A stretch of DNA of 11,886 nucleotides from Bacteroidaceae bacterium (GCA_017467745.1 JAFUKV010000212.1:1-11886); one strand, 5' to 3'; numbered from the stretch's first letter, positions 1 through 7,151 are shown. The notes: generated by a model from the letters alone, not told the origin. A program made the numbers and translations.

Positions 1-528
1 ACCGCACGGGCCGGTATCGCCCATTTCCCAAAAGTTATCTTTACGGTTACCGTTGATGATACGGTTTTTCGGTAAAAATTTTTCCCAATATCCGGCAGCT
101 TCATTGTCTCGTTCCAAGCCTTCGGGCGCATATCCTTCAAATACGGTAGCGTACAGACGGTCGGGGCTGAGTTTTAGCACGTCTACCAGATATTCCCATG
201 CCCATTCTATGGCTTCTTTTTTGAAATAGTCGCCGAACGACCAGTTTCCGAGCATTTCAAACATAGTATGGTGGTATGTGTCTAATCCCACCTCTTCGAG
301 GTCATTGTGTTTTCCGCTTACTCGGAGGCACTTTTGAGAGTCCGCCACACGTTTGTATTTTGCAGAGGTATTACCTAAGATGATGTCTTTAAATTGATTC
401 ATACCTGCATTGGTAAACATTAAAGTGGGGTCGTCTTTTACAACCATCGGTGCAGAAGGCACGATTTGGTGTCCCTTAGAGGCGAAAAAGTCTTTGAATG
501 ACTGTCTGATTTCTTTGGCTGTACGCAT
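1..528 (-). CDS. alaS: Alanine--tRNA ligase, N-terminal part (cut by window edge)
   Basis: Charges tRNA-Ala with alanine in the cytoplasm. Only the first 176 codons are in the window; the frame runs off the left edge, and the full enzyme is usually about 870 residues. The visible part is the start of the class II aminoacylation domain: the motif 1 region with MFTNAGMNQFKD (residues 37-48), the conserved KCLRVSGKHNDLEEVG stretch (66-81), HTMFEMLGNWSFGDYFK (87-103) and the WEMGDTGPCG signature (167-176). The ATG at 528 gives the conserved N-terminus with the RQSF..FF..KGH pattern. The gene diverges from the M23 peptidase gene; their promoters overlap around 620-650. Family identity is near certain from these motifs. 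Confidence 0.97.
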   Translation of the reverse strand, partial: MRTAKEIRQSFKDFFASKGHQIVPSAPMVVKDDPTLMFTNAGMNQFKDIILGNTSAKYKRVADSQKCLRVSGKHNDLEEVGLDTYHHTMFEMLGNWSFGDYFKKEAIEWAWEYLVDVLKLSPDRLYATVFEGYAPEGLERDNEAAGYWEKFLPKNRIINGNRKDNFWEMGDTGPCG

Positions 529-539
529 TATGTTTTATG

Positions 540-596
540 TTAAATTATCGTTTTGTCGGGAGGCTGTCCGGATAAACTCTCCAAATAAGCCTCCAT
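540..596 (-). other. Possible 18-codon upstream ORF in the alaS leader
   Basis: On the minus strand an ATG at 596 opens a short frame, MEAYLESLSGQPPDKTII, that stops 11 bases before the alaS start. It spans an inverted repeat (GGAGGCT at 559-565, AGCCTCC at 588-594) that could fold in the alaS leader mRNA. There is no run of alanine codons, so it does not look like a classical attenuator peptide. It may be chance. Confidence 0.2.
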
Positions 597-619
597 AATA
601 TTAATATTCTGAAAAACAA

Positions 620-650
620 TTTGCAAAAATAACGCAAAATATTAATTTTG
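620..650 (+). promoter_or_regulatory. Promoter of the M23 peptidase-MerR operon
   Basis: TTTG at 620-623, a 19-base spacer, then TAATTTTG at 643-650 exactly match the Bacteroidetes primary-sigma consensus (TTTG-N19-TAnnTTTG). Transcription would start near 657, giving a leader of about 84 bases before the ATG at 741. Confidence 0.75.
624..631 (-). promoter_or_regulatory. Candidate -7 box of alaS
   Basis: Read on the minus strand, 631-624 is TATTTTTG, matching TAnnTTTG. No TTTG is seen at the expected -33 distance. The box sits between the two boxes of the divergent plus-strand promoter, so both polymerases could not occupy the site at once. Confidence 0.4.
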
Positions 651-740
651 CGCCTATTGAGGCATGAAAAAATGCTAATAGTTGTTCCAAAATGCCGGTT
701 TACATTGTTTGCGGTAAGGAATATCTTGTATGTAAAAAGC

Positions 741-1712
741 ATGAGAAAAAAAATATATTACATATATAATCCCAATACGCTTAGTTACGATCGGGTTTAT
801 CCGTCTTTACGAGAACGGTTTTTTACCGTCATGCGTCATTTGTTTATGGGTATTCTTATCGGGGTAGGCATATTTGCCGGATTGAATTATTTTATCGATT
901 CTCCGCAGGAAAAGAAAATGAAGAAAGACCAAGAAGGGCTTTTGTTGCAATATAGCTTGATGTCGAAACAGCTGGATGAGGCTTTGACGGTACTTTCGGA
1001 TATTCAGCAACGCGATGATAATCTGTATCGGGTTCTTTTGCAAGGGGAGCCTATACCTGCCGCTACTCGAAGCGCGGGTTTGGGAGGAGATAACCGCTAT
1101 AATCATCTATCTTCTCTTCCGGACGCTGATTTGGTAATTTCTACGGCGAAGAAGATAGATCAATTACGCCGTCAACTTTATATTCAAGCACAATCGTTCG
1201 ATGAAATAGTTGAGTTGGGAAGGACGCATAAAGACCGGTTGAAATGTATACCTGCCATACAACCTGTGGCTAATAAAGATTTGAAACGTACGGCTTCCGG
1301 TTATGGGTGGCGTATAGACCCTATTTACAAAACCCGCCGTTTTCATGAAGGGATGGACTTTACGGCTCCCGTAGGTACTCCGGTGTATGTAACGGGCGAT
1401 GGTGTTGTGGAATTTTCCGGTTGGCAAACGGGTTATGGAAATACGGTGGTTATAGATCATGGTTATGGGTATAAAACCCGTTATGCGCATTTGAGCAAGA
1501 TATTGACGCAAAGAGGACGCAGAGTGAAACGCGGAGAAGAAATTGCGTTGGTGGGAAATACCGGAAAATCTACCGGTCCGCATCTTCATTATGAGGTTAT
1601 ATATAAGGGGCAGCATGTGAATCCGGTAAATTATTATTATATGGATTTATCGCCTGAGGAATATGATAATATGATACAATTGGCCGAAAATCAAGGGCAA
1701 GTGATGGATTGA
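741..1712 (+). CDS. Membrane-anchored M23 (LytM-type) peptidase
   Basis: Predicted zinc endopeptidase acting on peptidoglycan in the periplasm, anchored in the inner membrane. The 323-residue protein has a short cytoplasmic start (MRKKIYYIYNPNTLSYDRVY), one membrane segment at about 33-52, a helical linker at about 55-165, and a C-terminal M23 domain at about 185-295. Metal and catalytic residues are visible: H202 and D206 in FHEGMDF, H250 in RYAHL, and H281/H283 in GPHLHYEV, so the domain looks active and is not a degenerate LytM factor. The start at 741 is chosen because the IYYIYNP..YDRVYP N-terminus is typical of Bacteroidales homologues; the in-frame extension to 648 uses TTG and overlaps the promoter. 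The MerR-like gene follows after 2 bases. A role in cell-wall remodelling or cell separation is inferred from the family. Confidence 0.9.
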   Translation: MRKKIYYIYNPNTLSYDRVYPSLRERFFTVMRHLFMGILIGVGIFAGLNYFIDSPQEKKMKKDQEGLLLQYSLMSKQLDEALTVLSDIQQRDDNLYRVLLQGEPIPAATRSAGLGGDNRYNHLSSLPDADLVISTAKKIDQLRRQLYIQAQSFDEIVELGRTHKDRLKCIPAIQPVANKDLKRTASGYGWRIDPIYKTRRFHEGMDFTAPVGTPVYVTGDGVVEFSGWQTGYGNTVVIDHGYGYKTRYAHLSKILTQRGRRVKRGEEIALVGNTGKSTGPHLHYEVIYKGQHVNPVNYYYMDLSPEEYDNMIQLAENQGQVMD

Positions 1713-1714
1713 GT

Positions 1715-2041
1715 ATGGGAAAAGGCGAAAATAAACTTTATTACACGATAGGAGAAGTGGCGGATATGTTTCAGGTGAACGAATCGTTACTTCGTTTTTG
1801 GGAAAAAGAGTTCGATATTCTGTCTCCTCGCAAATCGGATAGAGGTACACGTCGTTACAGCCGTGAGGATGTGGATAATGTGGCGTTGATTTATCATCTT
1901 GTGAAAGAAAAGAAATTGACATTGGCAGGGGCTCGTAAACAGCTGAAAGATAATAGAGAAGGGGTGAAACGTACTCATGAGGTTATAGCTCGTTTGATAG
2001 CGATACGGGAGGAGTTGATAGCGATTCGCAATGAATTGTAG
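1715..2041 (+). CDS. MerR-family transcriptional regulator (small)
   Basis: Probable DNA-binding protein of 108 residues. The N-terminal MerR helix-turn-helix with wing is clear: YYTIGEVADMFQVNESLLRFWEKEF (9-33), then the wing residues RGTRRYSREDVDNV (43-56). It is followed by a short helix (57-80) and a C-terminal helical tail with a repeated IAIRxEL pattern, possibly a dimerising coiled coil. There is no separate ligand-binding domain and no cysteine cluster, so it is not a metal sensor of the MerR type. It starts 2 bases after the M23 stop codon; an upstream in-frame TTG at 1709 would overlap that gene and is less likely. Co-transcription with the peptidase suggests a cell-envelope link, but the target genes are unknown. 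Confidence 0.88.
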   Translation: MGKGENKLYYTIGEVADMFQVNESLLRFWEKEFDILSPRKSDRGTRRYSREDVDNVALIYHLVKEKKLTLAGARKQLKDNREGVKRTHEVIARLIAIREELIAIRNEL

Positions 2042-2215
2042 TTAATTCTGCGTCTATTGAATAGGCGTTATTATTTATTTAAATGCGGTTTGGTATGATT
2101 ATCGAGAAAATTTTTGTTGAACCTTGAATTTGCCGGTATTTGTTGTAATGCTTGACAAAAAATTATTATATGACGGTTTTATTAATATGTTGAGTCGTGT
2201 AGAAGTAAAAAAAGT

Positions 2216-2260
2216 GCGATTAGCATGTGGCTTAATCGCCATAAAAACGATTAGCCACAT
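2216..2260. repeat. Three-arm inverted repeat between convergent genes, probable terminator
   Basis: Arm B/C hairpin: ATGTGGCTTAATCG (2225-2238) pairs with CGATTAGCCACAT (2248-2260), with one bulged base. A third arm, GCGATTAG (2216-2223), can instead pair with CTTAATCGC (2231-2239), so two hairpins exclude each other. The element lies between the stop codons of the MerR gene (plus) and the sigma factor gene (minus). On the minus strand a T-run (rc of 2206-2213) follows the stem after about a dozen bases. A role as terminator of the sigma gene is likely but not certain. Confidence 0.5.
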
Positions 2261-2290
2261 CCTGTTGTAAATAAAATTTGAGATGGAACC

Positions 2291-2785
2291 TTAATCGGTT
2301 AATTGTTTGCTTAGTTTTTCTTTGATTTTATTTAATCGGCTTTTTACCGTTCCGATTTTCGAATCGGTAATTTGCGCTATTTCTTCGTATTTATATCCTG
2401 CTAAGAATAGAGAGATGGTCTGTCTTTCTATCGGAGACTGTAATTTTTCGATAGCGGAGGTTAATTCATTCAGGGATATTTTTAAGTGGAAATCGTTTGT
2501 TCCCGTTTCGTCAGGAATGTCTATTTGCATATCGCGACTTGTGCGGGTGCTGTATTTTTGGTTGTCTAATATTCGACGTTTGTCGGATATAAAAGTATTA
2601 AACATGATTTTCTTAATCCATGCCAATAAATTTTCTTCACGGATATATTTTTCTTGATTTTCTAATGTTTTTAACACTGTTTCTTGAAAAAGGTCATTAG
2701 CCTTTTCTTTATCAGTAGTCAAATACAACGCGAACTTTTGCAATTTATCTTGCAGTTCTAAAAGGCGGATAGCAAAGGTTTCCAT
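2291..2785 (-). CDS. ECF-type RNA polymerase sigma factor
   Basis: Alternative sigma factor of 164 residues, within the usual ECF size range. Region 2 spans about 13-78 (ALYLTTDKEKANDLFQETVLKT, then NLLAWIKKIMFNTFISDKRR). Region 4 spans about 108-160, with the helix-turn-helix YKYEEIAQITDSKIGTVKSR (131-150). No anti-sigma factor or SusCD pair adjoins it: the next gene upstream in its direction is over 400 bases away, and the gene on its 3' side is convergent. The cognate signal is therefore not visible. Its long upstream region carries repeats that may control it. The regulon is unknown. Confidence 0.9.
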   Translation of the reverse strand: METFAIRLLELQDKLQKFALYLTTDKEKANDLFQETVLKTLENQEKYIREENLLAWIKKIMFNTFISDKRRILDNQKYSTRTSRDMQIDIPDETGTNDFHLKISLNELTSAIEKLQSPIERQTISLFLAGYKYEEIAQITDSKIGTVKSRLNKIKEKLSKQLTD

Positions 2786-2840
2786 ATCGCTTTAAAATAA
2801 AGATATTTTCTTTTACGAAGATTTATATCTTCAATGTAAC

Positions 2841-2880
2841 ACTTGTAAATAATTTAGGTAATTATACCTGACTTGTAAAT
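2841..2880. repeat. Direct repeats flanking a palindrome upstream of the ECF sigma gene
   Basis: ACTTGTAAAT occurs at 2841-2850 and again at 2871-2880, exactly 30 bases apart. Centred between them is AGGTA-ATTA-TACCT (2856-2869), an inverted repeat. The cluster lies 56-95 bases upstream of the sigma start codon, downstream of the candidate promoter, and may be an operator or a leader-RNA element. Confidence 0.45.
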
Positions 2881-3104
2881 TCTTAAAATAATTTGTCTTT
2901 AAATTTCTGACGGTGTAAAAGTAGATATTATTTTTTATTTTCAAAGGAAAGTGGAACTTTTTATATGTTAAATAACGGTTTGCTTATTGTGAAAATTCTT
3001 AAACAAATATCTATGCATTGTATATCAGATTGTTATGGTAGTAGAGCGTGACTTATTTATGAAATTTGGGGGCTCTTATGTATCGAATATAATATATGTG
3101 TGAT

Positions 3105-3189
3105 AAAAAAAGAGCGTAGAATAAGAATTTATCGTTCAAATTTGCTAAAAATATCCGGATATGATTCTGGTATTGTACGCTCCTTTTTT
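3105..3189 (-). terminator. Long-loop inverted repeat, probable terminator of the SGNH operon
   Basis: The 14-base arms AAAAAAAGAGCGTA (3105-3118) and TACGCTCCTTTTTT (3176-3189) are complementary with one mismatch. Read on the minus strand, the structure starts 26 bases after the SGNH stop codon and ends in a T-run, as expected for a terminator. The apical part is unusually long (57 bases) and contains the palindrome ATATCCGGATAT and an AGAAT/ATTCT pair extending the stem. Confidence 0.5.
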
Positions 3190-3214
3190 CAAAGTTTTTG
3201 TTTATAGAGATGCT

Positions 3215-3898
3215 TTATTTTTTCTTTAATGCTTTGTTAATGGCTTTTACTACTAAGGGTTCCATTACTTTATAACCTTCTGCGGTGGGATGTACTCCGT
3301 CTTTTGTGTATTCTGCTTTCATTCCTTTGCGGCTGTCGAGCATCGGCGTGTAACAGTCTACGTATTCGGCTTTAATTTCTTTTGCAAATGTTTCTAACCA
3401 TTTGTTCAGTTCTGCTATTTTTTCAACGGGTTTAACGTGTTTTGCCCATCCGTATTCGTATGCAGGCAGTACGGAAATCAATACTACTTTTATTTTATGA
3501 GCCTTAGCCATTTCGGTCATGGCGGTTATGTTGTCTTGTATCATTTTCAGAGTAGAGGGGCCTGTGTTTCCGGCAATGTCGTTTGTACCGGCCAAGATAA
3601 CGACAACTTTGGGTTGCAGGTCTATTACGTCCTGATGGAAGCGGAGTAACATTTGAGGAGTAGTTTGCCCGCTGATACCTCGACTGATGTACGGGTTTTG
3701 CGAAAAAAACTCGGGACGAAGGTTTATCCAGCCTTCGGTAATGGAGTTACCCATAAATACCACCCGGTTTTCTTTTTTACTCGGAGCCGGTAATTTGGCG
3801 TTTTCATTTTTAAACCGGTTGAGATTTGCCCAGTCTTGGGCTTGTAGGCTGATTGTCGAAATGATGATAAAAGCGAATAAAGTGTAAATGTATTTCAT
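3215..3898 (-). CDS. Exported SGNH/GDSL-type hydrolase
   Basis: Predicted esterase/lipase-type hydrolase of 227 residues, probably deacylating a carbohydrate in the periplasm. A signal peptide covers about 1-20 (MKYIYTLFAFIIISTISLQA), fitting cleavage before QDW. All four SGNH blocks are present: block I with S52 in FMGNSITEGW (GNS instead of GDS), block II G74 in SRGISGQTT, block III N106 in AGTNDIAG, and block V with D200 and H203 in DGVHPTAEGY. Start: the ATG at 3898 begins the signal peptide; the frame is open upstream to 4015 but that extension overlaps the preceding gene. It is the third gene of a minus-strand operon, 20 bases after the oxidoreductase gene. The substrate is unknown; an acetylated sugar or glycoside is inferred from its neighbours. 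Confidence 0.9.
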   Translation of the reverse strand: MKYIYTLFAFIIISTISLQAQDWANLNRFKNENAKLPAPSKKENRVVFMGNSITEGWINLRPEFFSQNPYISRGISGQTTPQMLLRFHQDVIDLQPKVVVILAGTNDIAGNTGPSTLKMIQDNITAMTEMAKAHKIKVVLISVLPAYEYGWAKHVKPVEKIAELNKWLETFAKEIKAEYVDCYTPMLDSRKGMKAEYTKDGVHPTAEGYKVMEPLVVKAINKALKKK

Positions 3899-3918
3899 TG
3901 TTATATTATAGTTTGATG

Positions 3919-5241
3919 TTAAACTTTGGGTAATTTCCACGGGTTTCTGTAATGAGCTTTGGCCAGTCTGTTGGCCTCTTTGTCGCCTGTGAAGCGACTT
4001 TTTGCATCGTCCCAAACGACTTCGCGTTGCAGACGGCAGGAGATATTGGCTAAATGGGACATTTTGGCTACGCGAGCTCCGATGGCAATGTCTGCGTTAG
4101 GTAGTTGCCGTGTCTGGATGCAACTTAGCATGTTGGCTACGTGATTTTTAAGGCCTTTCCCTTCTCCTTTCTTAAAAGGAACGGCTTCCATACGGCGGTT
4201 TTTTCCGGCTACAACGGGAATTACTTCCCATCCGCTACGGTCGAGGACGAGCGTTCCGTTTTCGCCGAAAAACGCCAATCCTTCGCGTCGGTTATATAAG
4301 CCGTGATTGATGCCGCAAGCGTGATCCCAAATAATATTGAAATCGTCGTATGCGTATGTCGCCATCAATGTGTCGGGTGTTTCCATTGCATCTGTGGGAT
4401 AAGCCATTTTTCCGCCGCTGCCGAATACTCGTTCGGGCAATCCGGCGTTCATCCCTTCGAGCGCATAGTCTAACAGATGCACTCCCCAGTCGGACATTAG
4501 CCCTCCGGCATAGTCCCAAAAGAACCGGAAATTATAATGGAAACGGTATTCATTAAACGGACGTTTCGGTGCGGGGCCTAACCACATGTCGTAATCTACT
4601 CCGGCGGGCGGATTAGAGTCGGGCTTTACGGGCAAGGTAGGTTTGCCGTCTTGATATGCCCACACTTTTACGGTGCGAATGCGTCCGATATTGCCGGCTT
4701 TGAGGTATGCCGCCGCTTCGTCCCAATGCGGATCGCTACGTTGCCATTGTCCTACCTGTACTATACGGTTGTATTTACGTGCGGCGCGTACCATTAAATC
4801 GCACTCTTCAATGGTATTTGCCAGAGGTTTTTCTACATATACGTCTTTCCCGACTTCGCAGGCGTGTACGGTAGGTAGACAGTGCCAATGGTCGGGAGTA
4901 CCGACTATTACCACATCGACATCTTTGTTGTCGATGACTCTTCGCCAATCTTTGTATAAGTTGGGTACGGCTTTTCCTGTTTTTTTCAGCACATCGTTAG
5001 CCCGGCTATTCAGCCATTTGTCGTCTACGTCGCAAAGCGCTACGCATTCTACTTCGGGGAATCCCAAAAATGTATTTAAGTCGCTCCATCCCATGCTGCG
5101 ACACCCGATAAGAGCTACTTTGACTTTATTGCTGGGGGCGGTTGCACCGTAAACGGAAGCAAACGATTTTCCGAGTAAAGGAGCCATTGTGAAACCGGCT
5201 GCCGTCAGTGCCGATTTTTGTAAAAAGTCTCTTCTGTTCAT
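3919..5241 (-). CDS. Tat-exported Gfo/Idh/MocA-family oxidoreductase
   Basis: NAD(P)-dependent sugar oxidoreductase family, 440 residues, probably periplasmic. The N-terminus MNRRDFLQKSALTAAGFTMA is a twin-arginine signal; cleavage would fall near residue 30-35. The Rossmann fold begins at KVALIGCRSMG (41-51), a loosened GxGxxG motif. VGTPDHWH (113-120) and the family hallmark EKP in VYVEKPLA (134-141) follow. The C-terminal domain carries GGLMSDWGVHLLDYA (246-260), with candidate catalytic residues D251 and H255. The start at 5241 is set by the Tat motif; an upstream ATG at 5268 would overlap the preceding gene. It lies 14 bases after the Dabb gene and 20 before the hydrolase. Tat export suggests folding with bound cofactor before secretion, as in GH109-like or 3-keto-glycoside enzymes; the actual substrate is not deducible. 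Confidence 0.9.
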   Translation of the reverse strand: MNRRDFLQKSALTAAGFTMAPLLGKSFASVYGATAPSNKVKVALIGCRSMGWSDLNTFLGFPEVECVALCDVDDKWLNSRANDVLKKTGKAVPNLYKDWRRVIDNKDVDVVIVGTPDHWHCLPTVHACEVGKDVYVEKPLANTIEECDLMVRAARKYNRIVQVGQWQRSDPHWDEAAAYLKAGNIGRIRTVKVWAYQDGKPTLPVKPDSNPPAGVDYDMWLGPAPKRPFNEYRFHYNFRFFWDYAGGLMSDWGVHLLDYALEGMNAGLPERVFGSGGKMAYPTDAMETPDTLMATYAYDDFNIIWDHACGINHGLYNRREGLAFFGENGTLVLDRSGWEVIPVVAGKNRRMEAVPFKKGEGKGLKNHVANMLSCIQTRQLPNADIAIGARVAKMSHLANISCRLQREVVWDDAKSRFTGDKEANRLAKAHYRNPWKLPKV

Positions 5242-5255
5242 ATTTATTTGTGTTT

Positions 5256-5642
5256 TTATTTTACCCAATAGTCTACTACGGTAATGGCTGATAGTTTGCC
5301 GTTAATTAATTTTCCGAATGCCTGATGTGCGGGATGCACTAAGTAATCGTTGCGATCTTTTTCTGAATGGAATGTAACAAAAAAGCAATGGGTTAAACCT
5401 TTTTGCAATCCTTCGGGGCTGCAATCCGTACCCCACTCGTAGTCTTTTATTTGTTCTATTTGCTTGGGAAGCGCTTGAAAAGCATCTTCTATTTCTTTTA
5501 CTTGGTCGGCGGTAACGGTAGTGTCGAACCCGAATAAAACGACATGCCGGAGGAGTTTTTCAGGTTTGTCTTCTTGTTTTGAACAAGCGGAAAAAAATGT
5601 ACATACCAATATAAACAGAGGTAATAATTTGAGGTTTTTCAT
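5256..5642 (-). CDS. Dabb (stress-responsive alpha/beta barrel) domain lipoprotein
   Basis: Small exported protein of 128 residues. A lipoprotein signal peptide ends in the lipobox FSAC, with the acylated Cys at 20, followed by SKQEDK, so it is probably attached to a membrane. Residues about 31-127 match the Dabb fold: LLRHVVLFGFDTTVT at the start, a charged helix (VKEIEDAFQALPKQI), THCFFVTFHSEKDRNDYLVHPAHQAFG (about 85-110) and a final strand ITVVDYWVK. Dabb proteins form dimeric ferredoxin-like barrels; in this setting, first in an operon with an oxidoreductase and a hydrolase, it may bind or help process a sugar product. That role is inference; the fold assignment is fairly secure. Confidence 0.85.
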   Translation of the reverse strand: MKNLKLLPLFILVCTFFSACSKQEDKPEKLLRHVVLFGFDTTVTADQVKEIEDAFQALPKQIEQIKDYEWGTDCSPEGLQKGLTHCFFVTFHSEKDRNDYLVHPAHQAFGKLINGKLSAITVVDYWVK

Positions 5643-5676
5643 AATGTTTGAATTCTCATAGTTTTTAATTATAGAA

Positions 5677-5707
5677 CAAACTTACGCAAAAAAAATCGTT
5701 TAGTAAA
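5677..5707 (-). promoter_or_regulatory. Promoter of the Dabb-oxidoreductase-hydrolase operon
   Basis: On the minus strand TTTA (rc of 5704-5707), a 19-base spacer, then TAAGTTTG (rc of 5677-5684) match the Bacteroidetes consensus with one deviation in the -33 box. The leader to the ATG at 5642 would be about 30 bases. Confidence 0.6.
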
Positions 5708-5832
5708 TAATTTGTATTTAAAACTTGAAAAGAGGTAAGTTTTTGTTCTTGCGATGTGTGTAAAGTGTAATGAAAATAAAAAAAACAACATCAAAAAGTT
5801 CGATTTTTTCGCTAAGTACAAAGCAAATGTAT

Positions 5833-5840
5833 TATATTTG
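5833..5840 (+). promoter_or_regulatory. -7 box of the asnA promoter
   Basis: TATATTTG matches TAnnTTTG exactly, 30 bases upstream of the asnA ATG. No clear TTTG lies at the usual -33 distance; a T-rich stretch (5804-5809) is nearby. Confidence 0.55.
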
Positions 5841-5870
5841 CCGGTAAATTCTAAAATATATAAAATCGAA

Positions 5871-6905
5871 ATGGCATTAATCATACCCAAACAATACAAA
5901 CTGAAACTTTTACCGGAAACGACAGAATTGGCTATTATGACGTTGAAGGAAGATTTTCAGCACAGATTATCGAAAGAACTTAATTTGCGCCGAGTTACGG
6001 CTCCGTTATTTGTTTTGACCGGTACCGGAATTAATGATGATTTAAACGGCACGGAACGTTCCGTGAAGTTTCCTATTAAATGTATGGGAGATCGTAAGGC
6101 GGAGGTAGTTCATTCGTTAGCGAAATGGAAAAGGATGAAGTTGGGCGCTTACGGCATAGCTCCGGGTTACGGACTGTATACGGATATGAACGCTATCCGT
6201 TCTGATGAGGATTTGGATAATTTACATTCGTTGTACGTTGACCAGTGGGATTGGGAGTTGACCATTCGGGAAGAGGACCGGACATTGGCTTATTTGAAAT
6301 CTGTTGTAAATAGGATATATGCGGTTGTAAAAGAGATGGAGATGAAAATTTATTCCAGTTTCCCCCATATTACGCCGGTATTGCCCGAAAATATAACATT
6401 TTTACATGCCGAAGAGTTGTTGCAGATGTTTCCGACTTTATCGTCGAAAGAGCGTGAGGCGGAGGCTGCAAAAAAATATGGAGCTATATTTATAATAGGG
6501 ATAGGTTCGAATTTGTCGAACGGTGAGCCTCATGATGGACGTGCTCCCGATTACGATGACTGGACTACGCCTAATGAAGACGGGTATTTGGGATTGAACG
6601 GCGATATTGTGTTGTGGAATCCGATTCTTGAATGTCCTTTTGAAATTTCGTCTATGGGTATTCGTGTAGATAAAACAGCTTTGTTAAGGCAATTGGAATT
6701 AAAAAATTGTATGGAACGAACCAACCTTGAATTTCATAAAGCGTTGCTGGATGATCGCATACCGTTGTCGATAGGCGGAGGGATAGGCCAGTCGCGATTG
6801 TGTATGTTCCTTTTGCAGAAAGCGCATATCGGAGAGGTTCAAGCGAGTATTTGGCCGGAAGACCAGATCGCAGAATGCGCTAAACATCATATTATGCTTT
6901 TATAA
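5871..6905 (+). CDS. asnA: Aspartate--ammonia ligase (ammonia-dependent asparagine synthetase)
   Basis: Makes asparagine from aspartate, ammonia and ATP in the cytoplasm. The 344 residues are the length usual for Bacteroidales AsnA. The fold is related to class II aminoacyl-tRNA synthetases. Visible signatures: VTAPLFVLTGTGINDDLNG (42-60), the KWKRMKLGAYGI region (85-96), HSLYVDQWDWE (119-129), IGIGSNLSNGEPHDGRAPDYDDW (209-231), and the motif 3-like glycine-rich ATP site IGGGIGQSRLCMFLL (301-315). The start at 5871 is preferred to the open upstream extension because MALIIPKQYK is the expected N-terminus and the promoter box lies just upstream. It diverges from the Dabb operon, is monocistronic, and is closed by a strong terminator. 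Confidence 0.97.
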   Translation: MALIIPKQYKLKLLPETTELAIMTLKEDFQHRLSKELNLRRVTAPLFVLTGTGINDDLNGTERSVKFPIKCMGDRKAEVVHSLAKWKRMKLGAYGIAPGYGLYTDMNAIRSDEDLDNLHSLYVDQWDWELTIREEDRTLAYLKSVVNRIYAVVKEMEMKIYSSFPHITPVLPENITFLHAEELLQMFPTLSSKEREAEAAKKYGAIFIIGIGSNLSNGEPHDGRAPDYDDWTTPNEDGYLGLNGDIVLWNPILECPFEISSMGIRVDKTALLRQLELKNCMERTNLEFHKALLDDRIPLSIGGGIGQSRLCMFLLQKAHIGEVQASIWPEDQIAECAKHHIMLL

Positions 6906-6926
6906 TATAAACGATTTTTTGTATGG

Positions 6927-6968
6927 AATGAGGTTGCTTATAACTTATAAGCAACCTCATTTTTTATT
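6927..6968 (+). terminator. Strong intrinsic terminator after asnA
   Basis: Perfect 17-base arms, AATGAGGTTGCTTATAA (6927-6943) and TTATAAGCAACCTCATT (6945-6961), are followed by a T-run. It begins 21 bases after the asnA stop codon. Confidence 0.92.
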
Positions 6969-7034
6969 ACAAAGGCAGTTTGTCGGATATTTTTTATGTT
7001 TTTGGAGGTTTGAAATAAAAATAATTTCTTTTTT

Positions 7035-7067
7035 TTTGATGAAATATGCAAAATATTATTATATTTG
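7035..7067 (+). promoter_or_regulatory. Promoter of the CotH lipoprotein gene
   Basis: TTTG (7035-7038), 21 bases, then TATATTTG (7060-7067), an exact TAnnTTTG box. The leader would be about 78 bases and contains the short palindrome CGATAATATCG (7081-7091). Confidence 0.65.
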
Positions 7068-7151
7068 CGAATATGCCTTCCGATAATATCGAATATGTCC
7101 GAAGCGTTTCAAAACAATGTAACCTATTATCAACTTTAAATATACCGATTT

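Larger units (their letters stand above)
2786..3214. promoter_or_regulatory. 429-base AT-rich gap between the sigma gene and the SGNH gene
   Basis: No credible coding frame is seen. It holds a candidate minus-strand promoter for the sigma gene (TTTG as rc of 2942-2945, 18 bases, then TACTTTTA as rc of 2916-2923, one mismatch to TAnnTTTG). It also holds the direct/inverted repeat cluster at 2841-2880 and a large inverted repeat at 3105-3189. Positions 2950-3100 contain nothing I can name. Confidence 0.45.

Noticed and set aside
648..740. N-terminal extension of the M23 peptidase starting at TTG 648
   Set aside because: It overlaps the consensus promoter; the ATG at 741 gives the typical N-terminus.
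3061..3120. Plus-strand promoter for a small RNA over the 3105-3189 inverted repeat
   Set aside because: TTTG at 3065-3068 is followed at the right distance by TATAATAT, which does not match TAnnTTTG well enough.
3899..4015. Longer SGNH hydrolase starting at 4015
   Set aside because: It would overlap the oxidoreductase gene and bury the signal peptide at residue 40.
4673..5152. 159-codon plus-strand frame opposite the oxidoreductase
   Set aside because: Antisense shadow of a clear Gfo/Idh/MocA gene with no domain, promoter or ribosome site of its own.
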